Assembly: GCA_003241385.1 (NCBI GenBank)
Contig: QFPO01000023.1
Location: forward strand, 1-64,000
From: Rhodanobacter denitrificans
GTDB lineage: Bacteria; Pseudomonadota; Gammaproteobacteria; Xanthomonadales; Rhodanobacteraceae
Length of the DNA: 64,000 bases
Direction: 5' to 3'
The notes below the pieces were generated by a model, which did not search any database, was not told where the DNA came from, and was given only the letters and a program-made list of their open reading frames with translations. The translations under genes were made by a program, and so were the position numbers. Positions 1 through 8,359 of the stretch are shown piece by piece (position 1 is the first letter of the stretch; every line of letters begins with the position of its first letter).

Positions 1-2999
1 TCCTTGTTGATGATCATCTGGATCGCGACGGCGCGGCGCACGCTTTCCTCGGTCGGCGTCGTGATCGCCTCGTCGTAGGCGTTGGTGTGCAGGCTGTTGC
101 AGTTGTCGAACAAGGCGTACAGCGCCTGCAGCGTCGTGCGGATGTCGTTGAACTGGATCTCCTGCGCGTGCAGCGAGCGGCCGCTGGTCTGGATGTGGTA
201 CTTCATCATCTGACTGCGCTCGTTGGCGCCGTAGCGCTCGCGCATCGCGCGGGCCCAGATGCGGCGCGCGACGCGGCCGATCACCGTGTATTCGGGGTCC
301 ATGCCGTTGCTGAAGAAGAACGACAGGTTCGGCGCGAAGTCGTCGATCTGCATGCCGCGCGCGAGGTAGTACTCGACGATCGTGAAACCGTTCGACAGCG
401 TGAAGGCGAGCTGCGAGATCGGGTTCGCACCGGCCTCGGCGATGTGATAGCCGCTGATCGAGACCGAATAGAAATTGCGCACCTTGTGGTCGACGAAGTA
501 CTGCTGGATGTCGCCCATCATGCGCAGCGCGAACTCGGTGCTGAAGATGCAGGTGTTCTGCGCCTGATCCTCTTTGAGGATGTCCGCCTGCACGGTGCCG
601 CGCACGGTCGCCAGCGTCTCGGCCTTGATGCGCGCATAGGTCTCGGCGTCGAGCAACTGGTCGCCGGTGATGCCGAGCAGACCCAGTCCCAGGCCGTCGT
701 TGCCGGCCGGCAGATCGCCGTGGTAGCGCGGGCGCGTGCGGCCTTCGAAGAAGGCGTCGATCTTCTGCTGCGCCTCGGCCCAGCGCTCCGGGTCGGCCTT
801 GAGGTACTTCTCGACCTGCTGGTCGATCGCGGTGTTCATGAACAATGCGAGGATGATCGGCGCCGGGCCGTTGATCGTCATCGAGACCGAGGTGGTCGGC
901 GCGCACAGGTCGAAGCCGGAGTAGAGCTTCTTCATATCGTCCAGCGTCGGGATGTTGACGCCGGAGTTGCCGATCTTGCCGTAGATGTCCGGCCGCTCGG
1001 CCGGGTCCTCACCGTACAGCGTCACGCTGTCGAACGCGGTCGACAGGCGCGCGGCCGGCTGGCCGACCGACAGGTAATGGAAGCGGCGATTGGTGCGCTC
1101 GGGCGTGCCCTCGCCGGCGAACATGCGGATCGGATCCTCGCCGCTGCGCCGGTACGGATAGACGCCGCCGGTGTACGGATAGCTGCCGGGCAGGTTCTCC
1201 TTGCCGAGGAAGACCAGCAGCTCGCCCCAGCTCTTGTAGGTGGGCGCGGCGATCTTCGGGATCTGCTGGTGGCTCAGCGATTCGCGGTAGTTCTCGACGC
1301 GGATCGTCTTGCCGCGGACCTGGTACTCGTTGACCGGGTCGGTGATCGACTTCAGCCGCTGCGGCCACTCGCGCAGGCTCTTGAGGTTTTCGCTGGTCAG
1401 CGCCTGCACGGCGTCGTTGTAGCGCTGGCGCAGCGTCGTCAGCGAGCGGTCGCCGGCTTCGGTCAGGTCGTCGGCGTCGTAAAGGCCGAGCGCCTTGGGC
1501 AGCTTCGGATCCTCGAGCTCCTGCAGCGCCTGCCAGAACGACTGCGCGCGGTCGGCGGCCTCGGCCTGCTTGTCGATGGCCGCGTTGATCGCGCGGCCCT
1601 GCTCGGCGATCTCGGCCAGATAGCGCACGCGCTGACCGGGGATCAGCACGGTCGCGCGCGGCTCCTTCAGCGTGGTGTCGAACTTCGGCGTCCAGGCCTC
1701 GGCCGGCAGGCCGAGCTTCTCGCGCAGCAGCCGGCACAGGTTCGCGAACATCCAGCTGACGCCGGGGTCGTTGAACTGGCTGGCGATCGTCGGATAGACC
1801 GGCACCTCGGCGTCGGGGGTCTGGAACGCGACACGGTTGCGCTTCCACTGCTTGCGCACGTCGCGCAAGGCGTCCTCGGCGCCGCGCTTGTCGTACTTGT
1901 TGAGCACGATCAGCTCGGCGTAGTCGATCATGTCGATCTTCTCGAGCTGGCTGGCCGCGCCGTAGTCGCTGGTCATCACGTACATCGGGAAATCGACGAG
2001 GTCGACGATCTCCGAATCGCTCTGGCCGATGCCGGCGGTCTCGACGATGACCAGGTCGTAGCCCAGGCCCTTCAGAAAGCCGATGCAGTCCTTGAGCACG
2101 GCATTGGTCGCCACGTTCTGGCGGCGCGTCGCCATCGAGCGCATGTAGACGCGGTGGCTGCGCAGCGAGTTCATGCGGATGCGGTCGCCGAGCAATGCGC
2201 CGCCAGTGCGCCGGCGCGTCGGGTCGACCGAGATCACCGCGATGCGCATCTGCGGGAAGCTGGCGAGGAAGCGGTTCAGCAGTTCGTCGGTGACCGAGGA
2301 CTTGCCGGCGCCGCCGGTGCCGGTGATGCCGACGACCGGCGTCTTGCCGCCGGCGAGCTGCCACTGCTTGCGCAGCCGCGCGAGGTCGGCTTCGGCGATC
2401 GTGTCGTCCTCGATCGCCGAGAGCAGGCGGCCGATCGCGATCTCCGAAAGGGGGGAAAGGGGGTCAGAGTCACTTTTTCCGGACGCGGCAGACAATCCAG
2501 CGGATTCAGGGGAAAAGTGACTCTGACCCCCTTTCGGACCCCCTTTCGCGGCGCGCGCGACGACATCCTCGATCATCTCGACCAGGCCCATCTTCATGCC
2601 GTCGTTGGGATGGTAGATGCGCTCGACGCCGTAGGCCTGCAGCTCGCGGATCTCCTCGGGCGTGATCGTGCCGCCGCCGCCGCCGAAGACGCGGATATGG
2701 CCGGCGCCGCGCTCGCGCAGCATGTCGACCATGTACTTGAAGTATTCGACGTGGCCGCCCTGATACGAGGACAGCGCGATCGCGTCGGCGTCCTCCTGCA
2801 GCGCGGCGCGCACGACGTCCTCGACCGAGCGGTTGTGGCCGAGGTGGATCACCTCGGCGCCCTGCGACTGGATCAGCCGGCGCATGATGTTGATCGCCGC
2901 GTCGTGGCCGTCGAACAGACTGGCGGCGGTGACGAAACGCAGCGGTGCTGCGTCGGCGGCGGGCGCGCGGGCGGGAACCTGCGGGGCGGGCGTGCTCAT
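1..2999 (-). CDS. icmF: Fused isobutyryl-CoA mutase IcmF (3' end beyond window)
   Basis: A fused B12-dependent acyl-CoA mutase that rearranges isobutyryl-CoA and butyryl-CoA, carrying its own G-protein chaperone. Reading starts at the ATG at 2999. An N-terminal cobalamin-binding domain (about residues 20-150, with SLFDGHDAAIN and SSYQGGHVEY) is followed by a MeaI-type GTPase with P-loop GITGTGGAGKSS at about residue 224, then the mutase barrel (SISGYHIAEAGANP, NSLHTNAYDEA). About 999 codons are present and the family usually has about 1,090, so only the C-terminus is missing. The linker between the B12 and GTPase domains contains a palindromic repeat element (2455-2535) that is read through in frame without a stop. 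The gene diverges from the M48 protease gene. Confidence 0.93.
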   Translation of the reverse strand, partial: MSTPAPQVPARAPAADAAPLRFVTAASLFDGHDAAINIMRRLIQSQGAEVIHLGHNRSVEDVVRAALQEDADAIALSSYQGGHVEYFKYMVDMLRERGAGHIRVFGGGGGTITPEEIRELQAYGVERIYHPNDGMKMGLVEMIEDVVARAAKGGPKGGQSHFSPESAGLSAASGKSDSDPLSPLSEIAIGRLLSAIEDDTIAEADLARLRKQWQLAGGKTPVVGITGTGGAGKSSVTDELLNRFLASFPQMRIAVISVDPTRRRTGGALLGDRIRMNSLRSHRVYMRSMATRRQNVATNAVLKDCIGFLKGLGYDLVIVETAGIGQSDSEIVDLVDFPMYVMTSDYGAASQLEKIDMIDYAELIVLNKYDKRGAEDALRDVRKQWKRNRVAFQTPDAEVPVYPTIASQFNDPGVSWMFANLCRLLREKLGLPAEAWTPKFDTTLKEPRATVLIPGQRVRYLAEIAEQGRAINAAIDKQAEAADRAQSFWQALQELEDPKLPKALGLYDADDLTEAGDRSLTTLRQRYNDAVQALTSENLKSLREWPQRLKSITDPVNEYQVRGKTIRVENYRESLSHQQIPKIAAPTYKSWGELLVFLGKENLPGSYPYTGGVYPYRRSGEDPIRMFAGEGTPERTNRRFHYLSVGQPAARLSTAFDSVTLYGEDPAERPDIYGKIGNSGVNIPTLDDMKKLYSGFDLCAPTTSVSMTINGPAPIILALFMNTAIDQQVEKYLKADPERWAEAQQKIDAFFEGRTRPRYHGDLPAGNDGLGLGLLGITGDQLLDAETYARIKAETLATVRGTVQADILKEDQAQNTCIFSTEFALRMMGDIQQYFVDHKVRNFYSVSISGYHIAEAGANPISQLAFTLSNGFTIVEYYLARGMQIDDFAPNLSFFFSNGMDPEYTVIGRVARRIWARAMRERYGANERSQMMKYHIQTSGRSLHAQEIQFNDIRTTLQALYALFDNCNSLHTNAYDEAITTPTEESVRRAVAIQMIINK
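2455..2535. repeat. Palindromic repeat element inside icmF
   Basis: Two inverted arms with core GGGGTCAGAGTCACTTTT (2455-2480 and 2511-2535) flank a 30-base spacer. The arms match over about 25 bases apart from one extra T. The same core occurs three more times at 6247-6379. The arrangement resembles a REP/BIME element of the kind moved by REP-associated tyrosine transposases, but no such transposase gene is in the window. In icmF it adds roughly 27 Ser/Gly/Pro-rich codons without breaking the frame. Confidence 0.85.
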
Positions 3000-3133
3000 G
3001 GCGACTCCGGAAGCGGACGTTTCAAGACCGCCTATTCTAGCCGGGGACGCCAGGGCACCGTGCCGCGGTGCCGTATCGACCCTGCCGCGGGTGGCCGGTA
3101 TCCTCGCGGACCGACTTCACGGAGCGGCAATCG

Positions 3134-3928
3134 ATGCGCAAGACCTCGATCGTGTTCACCGCGGCGCTGCTGGCCGCCTGCGCGACCGCGCCGACCGGGC
3201 GCACGCAGCTGATGATCGTCTCCGACGCGGAGATGTCGCGGATGGGCGCGGCGGCGTTCGACCAGATCAAGTCGCAGGGCAAGGTCGCCAACGATCCCCG
3301 ACGCGAGCGCTACGTGCGCTGCATCGCCGATGCGCTGATCGCCGAGCTGCCCTCGCCGTGGCGCGAGCAGACCTGGGAGGTGGCCCTGATGGCCGACGAC
3401 AGCGCGAACGCATTCGCGCTGCCGGGCGGCAAGGTCGGCGTCAACACCGGCCTGCTCAAGGTCGCCACGACGCCGGACCAGGTCGCGGCCGTGGTCGGCC
3501 ACGAGCTCGGCCATGTCGTCGCCAAGCACGGCGCGGAGCGCATGTCGCAGCAGCTGGCCGCACAGGGCGCGATGGCCGCCGCGGCGGTCGCCGGCGCGGC
3601 CAGCGGCAACGACAACGCGCAGGCCCTGGCCCTGCTCGGCATCGGCGCGACGGTCGGCGTGCTGCTGCCGTACTCGCGCCTGCACGAGAGCGAGGCCGAC
3701 GAGCTCGGCCAGCGCTACATGGCCGCGGCCGGCTTCGATCCGCGCGCGGCGGCGACGCTGTGGGAGAACATGCAGGCCGATGCCGGCGGTTCGCGGCCGC
3801 CGGCGCTGCTGTCGACGCATCCGGATCCGGCGCGCCGCGCCGAGCGCCTGGCCGCGCGTGCGCCGTCGCTGCTGCCGGTCTACGAGGCCGCGCGCGCCGA
3901 CGGCCGCGCGCCGCAGTGCCGGCTGTGA
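3134..3928 (+). CDS. M48-family zinc metalloprotease, lipoprotein
   Basis: A probable periplasmic or outer-membrane-anchored M48 peptidase of the LoiP/BepA-like group, likely involved in envelope protein quality control. The 264-residue protein begins with a lipoprotein signal whose lipobox is LLAAC. The zinc motif HELGHVVAKH begins near residue 123, and the third-ligand region (LHESEADELGQRYM) follows about 60 residues later. The ATG at 3134 is preferred over an upstream in-frame start because it follows a GGAG and immediately gives the signal peptide. It diverges from icmF and is followed 44 bases later by another lipoprotein gene. Confidence 0.88.
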   Translation: MRKTSIVFTAALLAACATAPTGRTQLMIVSDAEMSRMGAAAFDQIKSQGKVANDPRRERYVRCIADALIAELPSPWREQTWEVALMADDSANAFALPGGKVGVNTGLLKVATTPDQVAAVVGHELGHVVAKHGAERMSQQLAAQGAMAAAAVAGAASGNDNAQALALLGIGATVGVLLPYSRLHESEADELGQRYMAAAGFDPRAAATLWENMQADAGGSRPPALLSTHPDPARRAERLAARAPSLLPVYEAARADGRAPQCRL

Positions 3929-3972
3929 CGCGCGCTTCTTCTTTCCATCGACGTGACCTCCAGAGGACCTGC

Positions 3973-4668
3973 ATGAAACCCATCGCTCTGACCGCTCTGC
4001 TGATCGCCTCTTCCGCGGCCTGCGCCCAGAAGGACGGCAAGGACGGCGACGCGCCGCAGGCGCCTGTCAAGATCACCGAGATCACGCTCGCCAATCCCGA
4101 TTTCGAGGAGGCCATGACCGGTGTGGAGATTCCGGGCTGGACCTCGATGCAGCACGGCGGCGAACCTGCCTACGAGATCGTGACCGACAAGCGCCGCCCG
4201 TCGTCGGGCAAGCAGGCCGCTCGGATCACGCGGACCAAGGAGGAGTACTACGGCCTGATCCGCCAGCGCCTGCCGGCACCGCAGCCCGGTCTGATCGTTG
4301 AATTGTCGGCGGATCTGCGCACCGACGAGGTCGGCCCGCGCGGCTGGCGCACCTTCATCCACTTCGAGGACGGCGGCTACGTCATCGGCGAAGTCGAGTC
4401 GGAACCGATGACCGGCACGCAGAAGAAGTGGCAGCGCGTGACGATCCGCGGTCCGGTGCCGGCGCATACGCGCTCGATCTCGATCGGCGTGGAGTTGCTC
4501 GACGGCGGTACCGGCTGGATCGACGACGTGCACCTGCGCGTCATCGACGACGGCAGCGCCAAGCCGGTCGAGAACAAGCCGCACCTGCTGGGGCTGCCGC
4601 GCGTCGCGCCGAAGCCGAAGCCGAGCGAGACGCCGGCCGACAAGCCGGCCGATCAGAAGAAGCCGTAA
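3973..4668 (+). CDS. Putative lipoprotein with carbohydrate-binding-like fold
   Basis: A 231-residue exported protein of unknown function. The N-terminus is a signal with a possible lipobox (SSAAC). The body reads like a beta-sandwich (LANPDFEE, GWTSMQHGG, ISIGVELLDGGTGWIDDVHLRV), as in CBM4/9-type or galactose-binding-like domains that end in 'WIDDV'. The last 40 residues are a Pro/Lys-rich tail. An AGAGGACC ribosome site sits just upstream of the ATG at 3973. Its 3' end overlaps the convergent hydrolase gene by 16 bases. The fold call is inference from pattern; no function is assigned. Confidence 0.7.
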   Translation: MKPIALTALLIASSAACAQKDGKDGDAPQAPVKITEITLANPDFEEAMTGVEIPGWTSMQHGGEPAYEIVTDKRRPSSGKQAARITRTKEEYYGLIRQRLPAPQPGLIVELSADLRTDEVGPRGWRTFIHFEDGGYVIGEVESEPMTGTQKKWQRVTIRGPVPAHTRSISIGVELLDGGTGWIDDVHLRVIDDGSAKPVENKPHLLGLPRVAPKPKPSETPADKPADQKKP

Positions 4669-5585
4669 GGCAGATCCGGCGAGGACACCACGCGCTCGCC
4701 GACCGTCTCGCCGGCCAGGAAGCGCAGCGCCTCGCCGATCACGGCCGGCGCGTTGACGATGCGGTGGTGGCCGAGCCCGGTCGTCGTCAGCAGACGCGCG
4801 CCGGGCCAGTAGCGCGCGTAGCGCTCGCCCTCGTCCCACGGCACCTCGCGATCGCCGAGGTCGTGCACGATCAGCGCCGGCAGCGTCAGCGCCGGCGCGG
4901 CGCGATGCGCCTGCAGGCTGTCGACGCGGATCCGCGTCCGCGCCTGCCAGTCGTCGAACAGCCGCGCGGCCAGATGGCCGGCCAGACCGATCCGCCGCGC
5001 GAAGCGCTCGCCGGCCGCGAACGGATCGGCCGGCGGCGCGATCAACACGGCGCGCCCGGCCGCCAGGCCGCCGGCCAGCGCGAGCATCGTCGCGGCACCG
5101 CCGAGCGAGTGGCCGATCACGACGGCCGGCCGGCCGTACCGCGCGGCGACGCGGCCGAGCACCGCCGCGAAAGCCGGCAGGCTCGATCGGGCGCCGTCGC
5201 TGCGGCCGTGTCCGGCCTGGTCGAACGCGACCACCGCATAGCCGGCCGCGCGCAGCGGCGCGACCCATGGCAGCAGGAACAGGCCGTAGCTGGACCAGCC
5301 GTGCGCGAGCACGGCGACCGGCTCGCGCGCCGGATCGCCCCAGACGTAGGTCGCGATGCGGCCGTCGGCGGTCTCGACCTCGCCGAGCGCCGCGCCGGCC
5401 GGATCGGCATCGAGCGCGCGTGTGCGGGCGATCGCCAGCGGCGTCGCGAACAGATCGGCCGCGCGCTGCAGGGTCCGATGCGGCTGCAGCCAGCCGCCGA
5501 GCGCGAAGCGGGCGCGCAGGCTGCGCTCGCGGATCCATTTTTTTAGAACGATCGTGCTATTTTTCGACGCGACGAGAGCGGGCAT
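4653..5585 (-). CDS. Alpha/beta hydrolase
   Basis: A serine hydrolase of the alpha/beta superfamily. The nucleophile elbow is GHSLGGAA, the oxyanion region VLAHGWSSYG, the acid region LIVHDLGDREVP, and the catalytic His lies in TGLGHHRIV. The length, about 310 residues, suits a small esterase or lipase-like enzyme; the substrate cannot be read. The gene lies 21 bases downstream of tetR on the same strand, so the two may share a transcript. A perfect copy of the tetR operator lies within its first 14 codons, so the true start may be slightly downstream, although no ATG is in frame there. Confidence 0.82.
   Translation of the reverse strand: MPALVASKNSTIVLKKWIRERSLRARFALGGWLQPHRTLQRAADLFATPLAIARTRALDADPAGAALGEVETADGRIATYVWGDPAREPVAVLAHGWSSYGLFLLPWVAPLRAAGYAVVAFDQAGHGRSDGARSSLPAFAAVLGRVAARYGRPAVVIGHSLGGAATMLALAGGLAAGRAVLIAPPADPFAAGERFARRIGLAGHLAARLFDDWQARTRIRVDSLQAHRAAPALTLPALIVHDLGDREVPWDEGERYARYWPGARLLTTTGLGHHRIVNAPAVIGEALRFLAGETVGERVVSSPDLPYGFF
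5544..5559. promoter_or_regulatory. Predicted TetR operator, copy 1
   Basis: TAGAACGATCGTGCTA is a 16-base near-palindrome with one mismatched pair, centred on ACGATCGT. An identical copy at 6222-6237 precedes tetR. This copy covers the 5' end of the hydrolase gene, so the repressor would block that gene directly. Confidence 0.72.
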
Positions 5586-5606
5586 GGGCAGGACTCCGGT
5601 GGACGC

Positions 5607-6209
5607 TCAGGAAACGGGGCAACCGAGCAGGCGGTCGAACGCGCGCAGCGCGTGTCGGGCGGCCGGTTCGATCTCGAACAGGCGGGCATCGTGGTGATAG
5701 GCCAGGACCAGGCCGAACAGCTCGAAGCCGATCTGCGCGGCATCGCTGTCGGGCGGCAGCTCGCCGGCGTCGATCGTCATCCGCACCGCGCGGCACAGCT
5801 CCGAGCGCCAGCGCGTCTGCAGCGCGACGATGCGCTCGCGCAGGATGCCGGGTCGGCCGTCGTATTCGACCGTCGCGCTGAGGATCGGGCAGCCGTCGCG
5901 GTTGTCGCGGACCCAGTCGAGCCAGCCGACGAAGATCGCGCGCAGCCGCGCGCGGCCGCGCTTCGCGCGCAGCGCCGGCACCAGGACCTCGTCGGTGAAG
6001 CGCTGCGCGGCATGGTCGAGCACGGCCAGCTGCAGATCCTCGCGCGAGCCGAAATGCGCGAACACGCCGCTCTTGGACATGCCGGCCACGCGCGCCAGCT
6101 CACCGAGCGAGAGCCCTTCCAGCCCCTGCGCGGCGGCGATCGCATAGGCGTGGTCGAGCAATGCATCGCGTGTGGCGACGCCCTTGCGCGTGGCGGCGAG
6201 GCGGTTCAT
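5607..6209 (-). CDS. TetR/AcrR-family transcriptional regulator
   Basis: A 200-residue one-component repressor. The N-terminal helix-turn-helix is typical of the family (LSLGELARVAGMSKSGVFAHF, then SREDLQLAV), and the C-terminal half is a TetR_C-like ligand domain. The start is placed at the ATG at 6209 (MNRLAATRKG). A longer reading from 6260 would begin inside a repeat element and cross the operator, so it is rejected. It likely represses itself and the downstream hydrolase through two identical 16-base operators. Confidence 0.9.
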   Translation of the reverse strand: MNRLAATRKGVATRDALLDHAYAIAAAQGLEGLSLGELARVAGMSKSGVFAHFGSREDLQLAVLDHAAQRFTDEVLVPALRAKRGRARLRAIFVGWLDWVRDNRDGCPILSATVEYDGRPGILRERIVALQTRWRSELCRAVRMTIDAGELPPDSDAAQIGFELFGLVLAYHHDARLFEIEPAARHALRAFDRLLGCPVS

Positions 6210-6221
6210 GGCCGCCGATAA

Positions 6222-6237
6222 TAGAACGATCGTGCTA
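6222..6237. promoter_or_regulatory. Predicted TetR operator, copy 2
   Basis: This site is identical, base for base, to the one at 5544-5559 and lies 12 bases upstream of the tetR start codon, where an autorepressor would bind. Exact recurrence of a 16-base near-palindrome around one regulator is strong internal evidence for a real operator. Confidence 0.78.
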
Positions 6238-6246
6238 ATTTGCAAC

Positions 6247-6385
6247 GGGGTCAGAGTCACTTTTCTGTCGCCTCCTCTGAGTCGGCGCGATCGGGAAAAG
6301 AACGCGCGAACGGGGTCAGAGTCACTTTTCCCAATGCGCCGGTTTAGCGATTAGGCGACAAAAAAGTGACTCTGACCCCGTTCGC
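6247..6385. repeat. Cluster of three GGGGTCAGAGTCACTTTT repeats
   Basis: The 18-base core occurs at 6247-6264 and 6312-6329 on the plus strand and at 6362-6379 inverted. The second and third copies form a 24-base perfect inverted pair (6306-6329 and 6362-6385) with a 32-base spacer, the same geometry as the element inside icmF. The first and third also match over 27 bases with one mismatch (6247-6273 and 6353-6379), which suggests one unit inserted into another. The cluster lies between tetR and acuI. Confidence 0.88.
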
Positions 6386-6454
6386 AGGCTGGCGCCGGAG
6401 CGCGGCCGGACGGCATCATGGCGGTTCGTTTCCGCTGCCCGGTACCGCCCGCCC

Positions 6455-7453
6455 ATGTCGTCCCCCGACCGCTTCCGCGCCCTGCGCATCCACAACGACG
6501 CCGACGGCTACCGCGCCACGCTGCAGGAGATGTCCGCCGACGAGCTGACGCCGGGCGAGGTGCTGGTCAAGACCGCGTTCTCGTCGATCAACTACAAGGA
6601 CGCGCTGGCCGGCACCGGCAAGGGCAAGATCCTGCGCCGCCACCCGCTCAATGGCGGCATCGACGTGGCCGGCTACGTCGCGGCCTCGACCGACCCGGCG
6701 TTCCGCGAGGGCGACGCGGTGCTGTGCACCGGCTGCGGCCTGTCCGAGACGCGCGACGGCGGCTACGGCGAGTACGTCAAGCTCGAATCGCAGTGGGCGA
6801 TCCCGCTGCCGGCCGGGCTGACGCTGCGCGAATCGATGATCCTCGGCACGGCCGGCTTCACGGCCGCGCTGGCGGTGTTCCAGCTGGTCCGCAACGGCCA
6901 GACGCCGGACATGGGCCCGATCGTCGTGACCGGCGCGACCGGCGGCGTCGGCATGCTCGCGATCGACATCCTGACCCGCGCCGGCTTCGAGGCGCAGGCG
7001 ATCACCGGCAAGGCCGACCAGTTCGACTTCCTGATCAAGCTCGGCGCGACGCAATGCATCGCGCGCAAGGAGCTGTACTGGGGCCAGCGTCCGCTCGAGG
7101 CCGCGCACTGGGGCGGCGCGATCGACAACGTCGGCGGCGACATGCTGTCCGGCCTGACCCGCGTGATCCGTCCGTACGGTGCGATCGCGACCTGCGGCAA
7201 CGCCGGCGGCGCGGAGCTGGCGACGACGGTGATGCCGTTCATCCTGCGCGGCCTGTCGGTGCTCGGTGTCGCCTCGACCGGCACCGCGCGCCCGATCCGC
7301 GACGAGATCTGGCGGCGTCTGGCCGGCGACTGGAAGCCGCAGCATCTGGAGACGATCGCGACCGGCAACGTGACGCTGGACGAACTCGGCGGCGTGTTCG
7401 AGACGATGCTCGGCGGCGATTCGTTCGGCCGCAAGCTGGTCACGATCGGCTGA
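6455..7453 (+). CDS. acuI: Acrylyl-CoA reductase / YhdH-type quinone oxidoreductase
   Basis: An NADPH-dependent medium-chain reductase of the AcuI/YhdH family, which reduces acryloyl-CoA to propionyl-CoA. The 332-residue length and landmarks fit: FSSINYKDALAGTGKGKI near the N-terminus, GGIDVAGYV, DGGYGEYVKL, the Rossmann motif VTGATGGVG around residue 155, and a C-terminal GRKLVTIG. The start (MSSPDRFRAL) suits the family. It stands alone between the repeat cluster and pilH. Confidence 0.9.
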   Translation: MSSPDRFRALRIHNDADGYRATLQEMSADELTPGEVLVKTAFSSINYKDALAGTGKGKILRRHPLNGGIDVAGYVAASTDPAFREGDAVLCTGCGLSETRDGGYGEYVKLESQWAIPLPAGLTLRESMILGTAGFTAALAVFQLVRNGQTPDMGPIVVTGATGGVGMLAIDILTRAGFEAQAITGKADQFDFLIKLGATQCIARKELYWGQRPLEAAHWGGAIDNVGGDMLSGLTRVIRPYGAIATCGNAGGAELATTVMPFILRGLSVLGVASTGTARPIRDEIWRRLAGDWKPQHLETIATGNVTLDELGGVFETMLGGDSFGRKLVTIG

Positions 7454-7572
7454 GGCCGCTACCGGCAGTCGGCGTTTTGGCGCCGTTCCCGCCCTGCCCG
7501 GCGCGCCGTGTGGCGCACCGGGAGCGCGCTGTTTAGAATGCCGCGACGTATACCTGGCCCTTCGTGCTGACC

Positions 7573-7938
7573 ATGGCGCGCATCCTGATCGTCGACGACT
7601 CCCCTTCCCAGCTGGTCGGCCTGAGCCGGCTGGTGGAAAAGCTCGGCCACCAGGTGCTGACCGCCGAGGACGGCGCCGCCGGCGTCGAGGCCGCACGGCG
7701 CGACCTGCCGGACCTGATCCTGATGGACGTGGTCATGCCGAACCTCAACGGCTTCCAGGCCACGCGCACGATCTCGCGCGATCCCAAGACCAGCCACATC
7801 CCGGTGATCCTGGTCACGACCAAGGACCAGCAGACCGACCGCATCTGGGGCGCACGCCAGGGCGCCAAGGCCTACGTGACCAAGCCGGTCAACGAGTCCG
7901 AACTGATCGCCGCGATCAGCACCTCGCTGGCAGCCTGA
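7573..7938 (+). CDS. pilH: PilH-like single-domain response regulator
   Basis: A stand-alone CheY-type receiver of 121 residues with no output domain. The N-terminal acidic pocket is VDDSPSQ, the phosphorylated Asp lies in LILMDVVMPNLNGFQ, the Thr switch in ILVTTKDQQTD and the Lys in YVTKPVNE. The sequence pattern (TKDQQTDRIWGARQGA) is typical of PilH in the type IV pilus Pil-Chp system, although no other pil gene is in the window. The ATG at 7573 is preferred to a GTG three codons upstream. Confidence 0.85.
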   Translation: MARILIVDDSPSQLVGLSRLVEKLGHQVLTAEDGAAGVEAARRDLPDLILMDVVMPNLNGFQATRTISRDPKTSHIPVILVTTKDQQTDRIWGARQGAKAYVTKPVNESELIAAISTSLAA

Positions 7939-8237
7939 AACCCGCAGCCTCTCCGCAGGCCTGCTGCCGTCGCGCCGCGCGACCGGTCGAAGCCGGCGCA
8001 TCCCGTCGGCACCGGTCGGCTACGCCTCGCATGTCCGGCGGCCGATATCCCGATGCGGATCGCGCATCGTGGGCCAGCCCGCCGAAACGGTACGCGATAC
8101 GCGGTCAGGGCGCGGTCCTGAAAATCCGGCGGTGAGGCGGCATACGCGTGGCGCGGATGCCCTGGGCAGCCGCCTCGTGCGCCGGCGGACAGTTGGATAG
8201 ACTTCTGCAATCGTCGCAACATTGGCAGGGCACGAAC
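7939..8237. other. Gene-free upstream region
   Basis: No gene is supported here. The stretch separates pilH from the leader ORF of the exporter and must hold the exporter promoter. No convincing -35/-10 pair is visible; TTGGAT at 8193-8198 is a possible -35 box but lacks a good -10 partner. Confidence 0.5.
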
Positions 8238-8267
8238 ATGGGAGCAGGCCCCTCCACCGATCGCTGA
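8238..8267 (+). CDS. Predicted 9-residue leader peptide of exporter attenuator
   Basis: A short ORF, MGAGPSTDR followed by TGA, starts at an ATG preceded seven bases upstream by AGGG, a reasonable ribosome site. The stop codon lies one base before a 10-bp hairpin. Leader peptides of nine codons control the phenicol-resistance genes cat and cmlA through drug-induced ribosome stalling. Here the exporter downstream belongs to the FloR/CmlA family. The peptide is not identical to known leaders, so its stalling ability is inference. Confidence 0.65.
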   Translation: MGAGPSTDR

Positions 8268-8359
8268 GCCGCAACAACATCGACTCGTTGTTGCGGCGAT
8301 CACCTCGCGATCCCACTGAACAGGCAGATCGCCGCCGGATATCCCTTATCTGTGCGGAG
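8268..8359 (+). promoter_or_regulatory. Predicted translational attenuator (segments 1:2, 2:3, 3:4)
   Basis: Four RNA segments can pair in two exclusive ways. Segment 1 (8268-8277) pairs with segment 2 (8288-8297) over 10 bp. Segment 3 (8332-8341) pairs with segment 4 (8347-8357) over 10 bp with one G-U and one bulge, burying the GGAG at 8356-8359. Alternatively the 2' region (8293-8301) pairs with 3' (8327-8335) over 9 perfect bp, which destroys both other helices and frees the GGAG. A ribosome stalled on the leader ORF would cover segment 1 and favour the open form. Pairings were worked out by eye. Confidence 0.68.

Noticed and set aside
2276..2566. Small minus-strand ORF spanning the repeat in icmF
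   Set aside because: Out of frame with icmF, composed of repeat-derived and shadow sequence, no family features.
87..3212. 1,041-codon open frame on the plus strand opposite icmF
   Set aside because: Arg/Val/Asp-rich shadow of a high-GC gene with no domain; the minus-strand frame encodes a clear IcmF.
6210..6260. Longer N-terminus for the TetR protein
   Set aside because: It would start inside the repeat element and translate the operator; the ATG at 6209 gives the normal family start.
7939..8237. Possible small gene between pilH and the exporter leader
   Set aside because: No ORF with a ribosome site and sensible composition was found.
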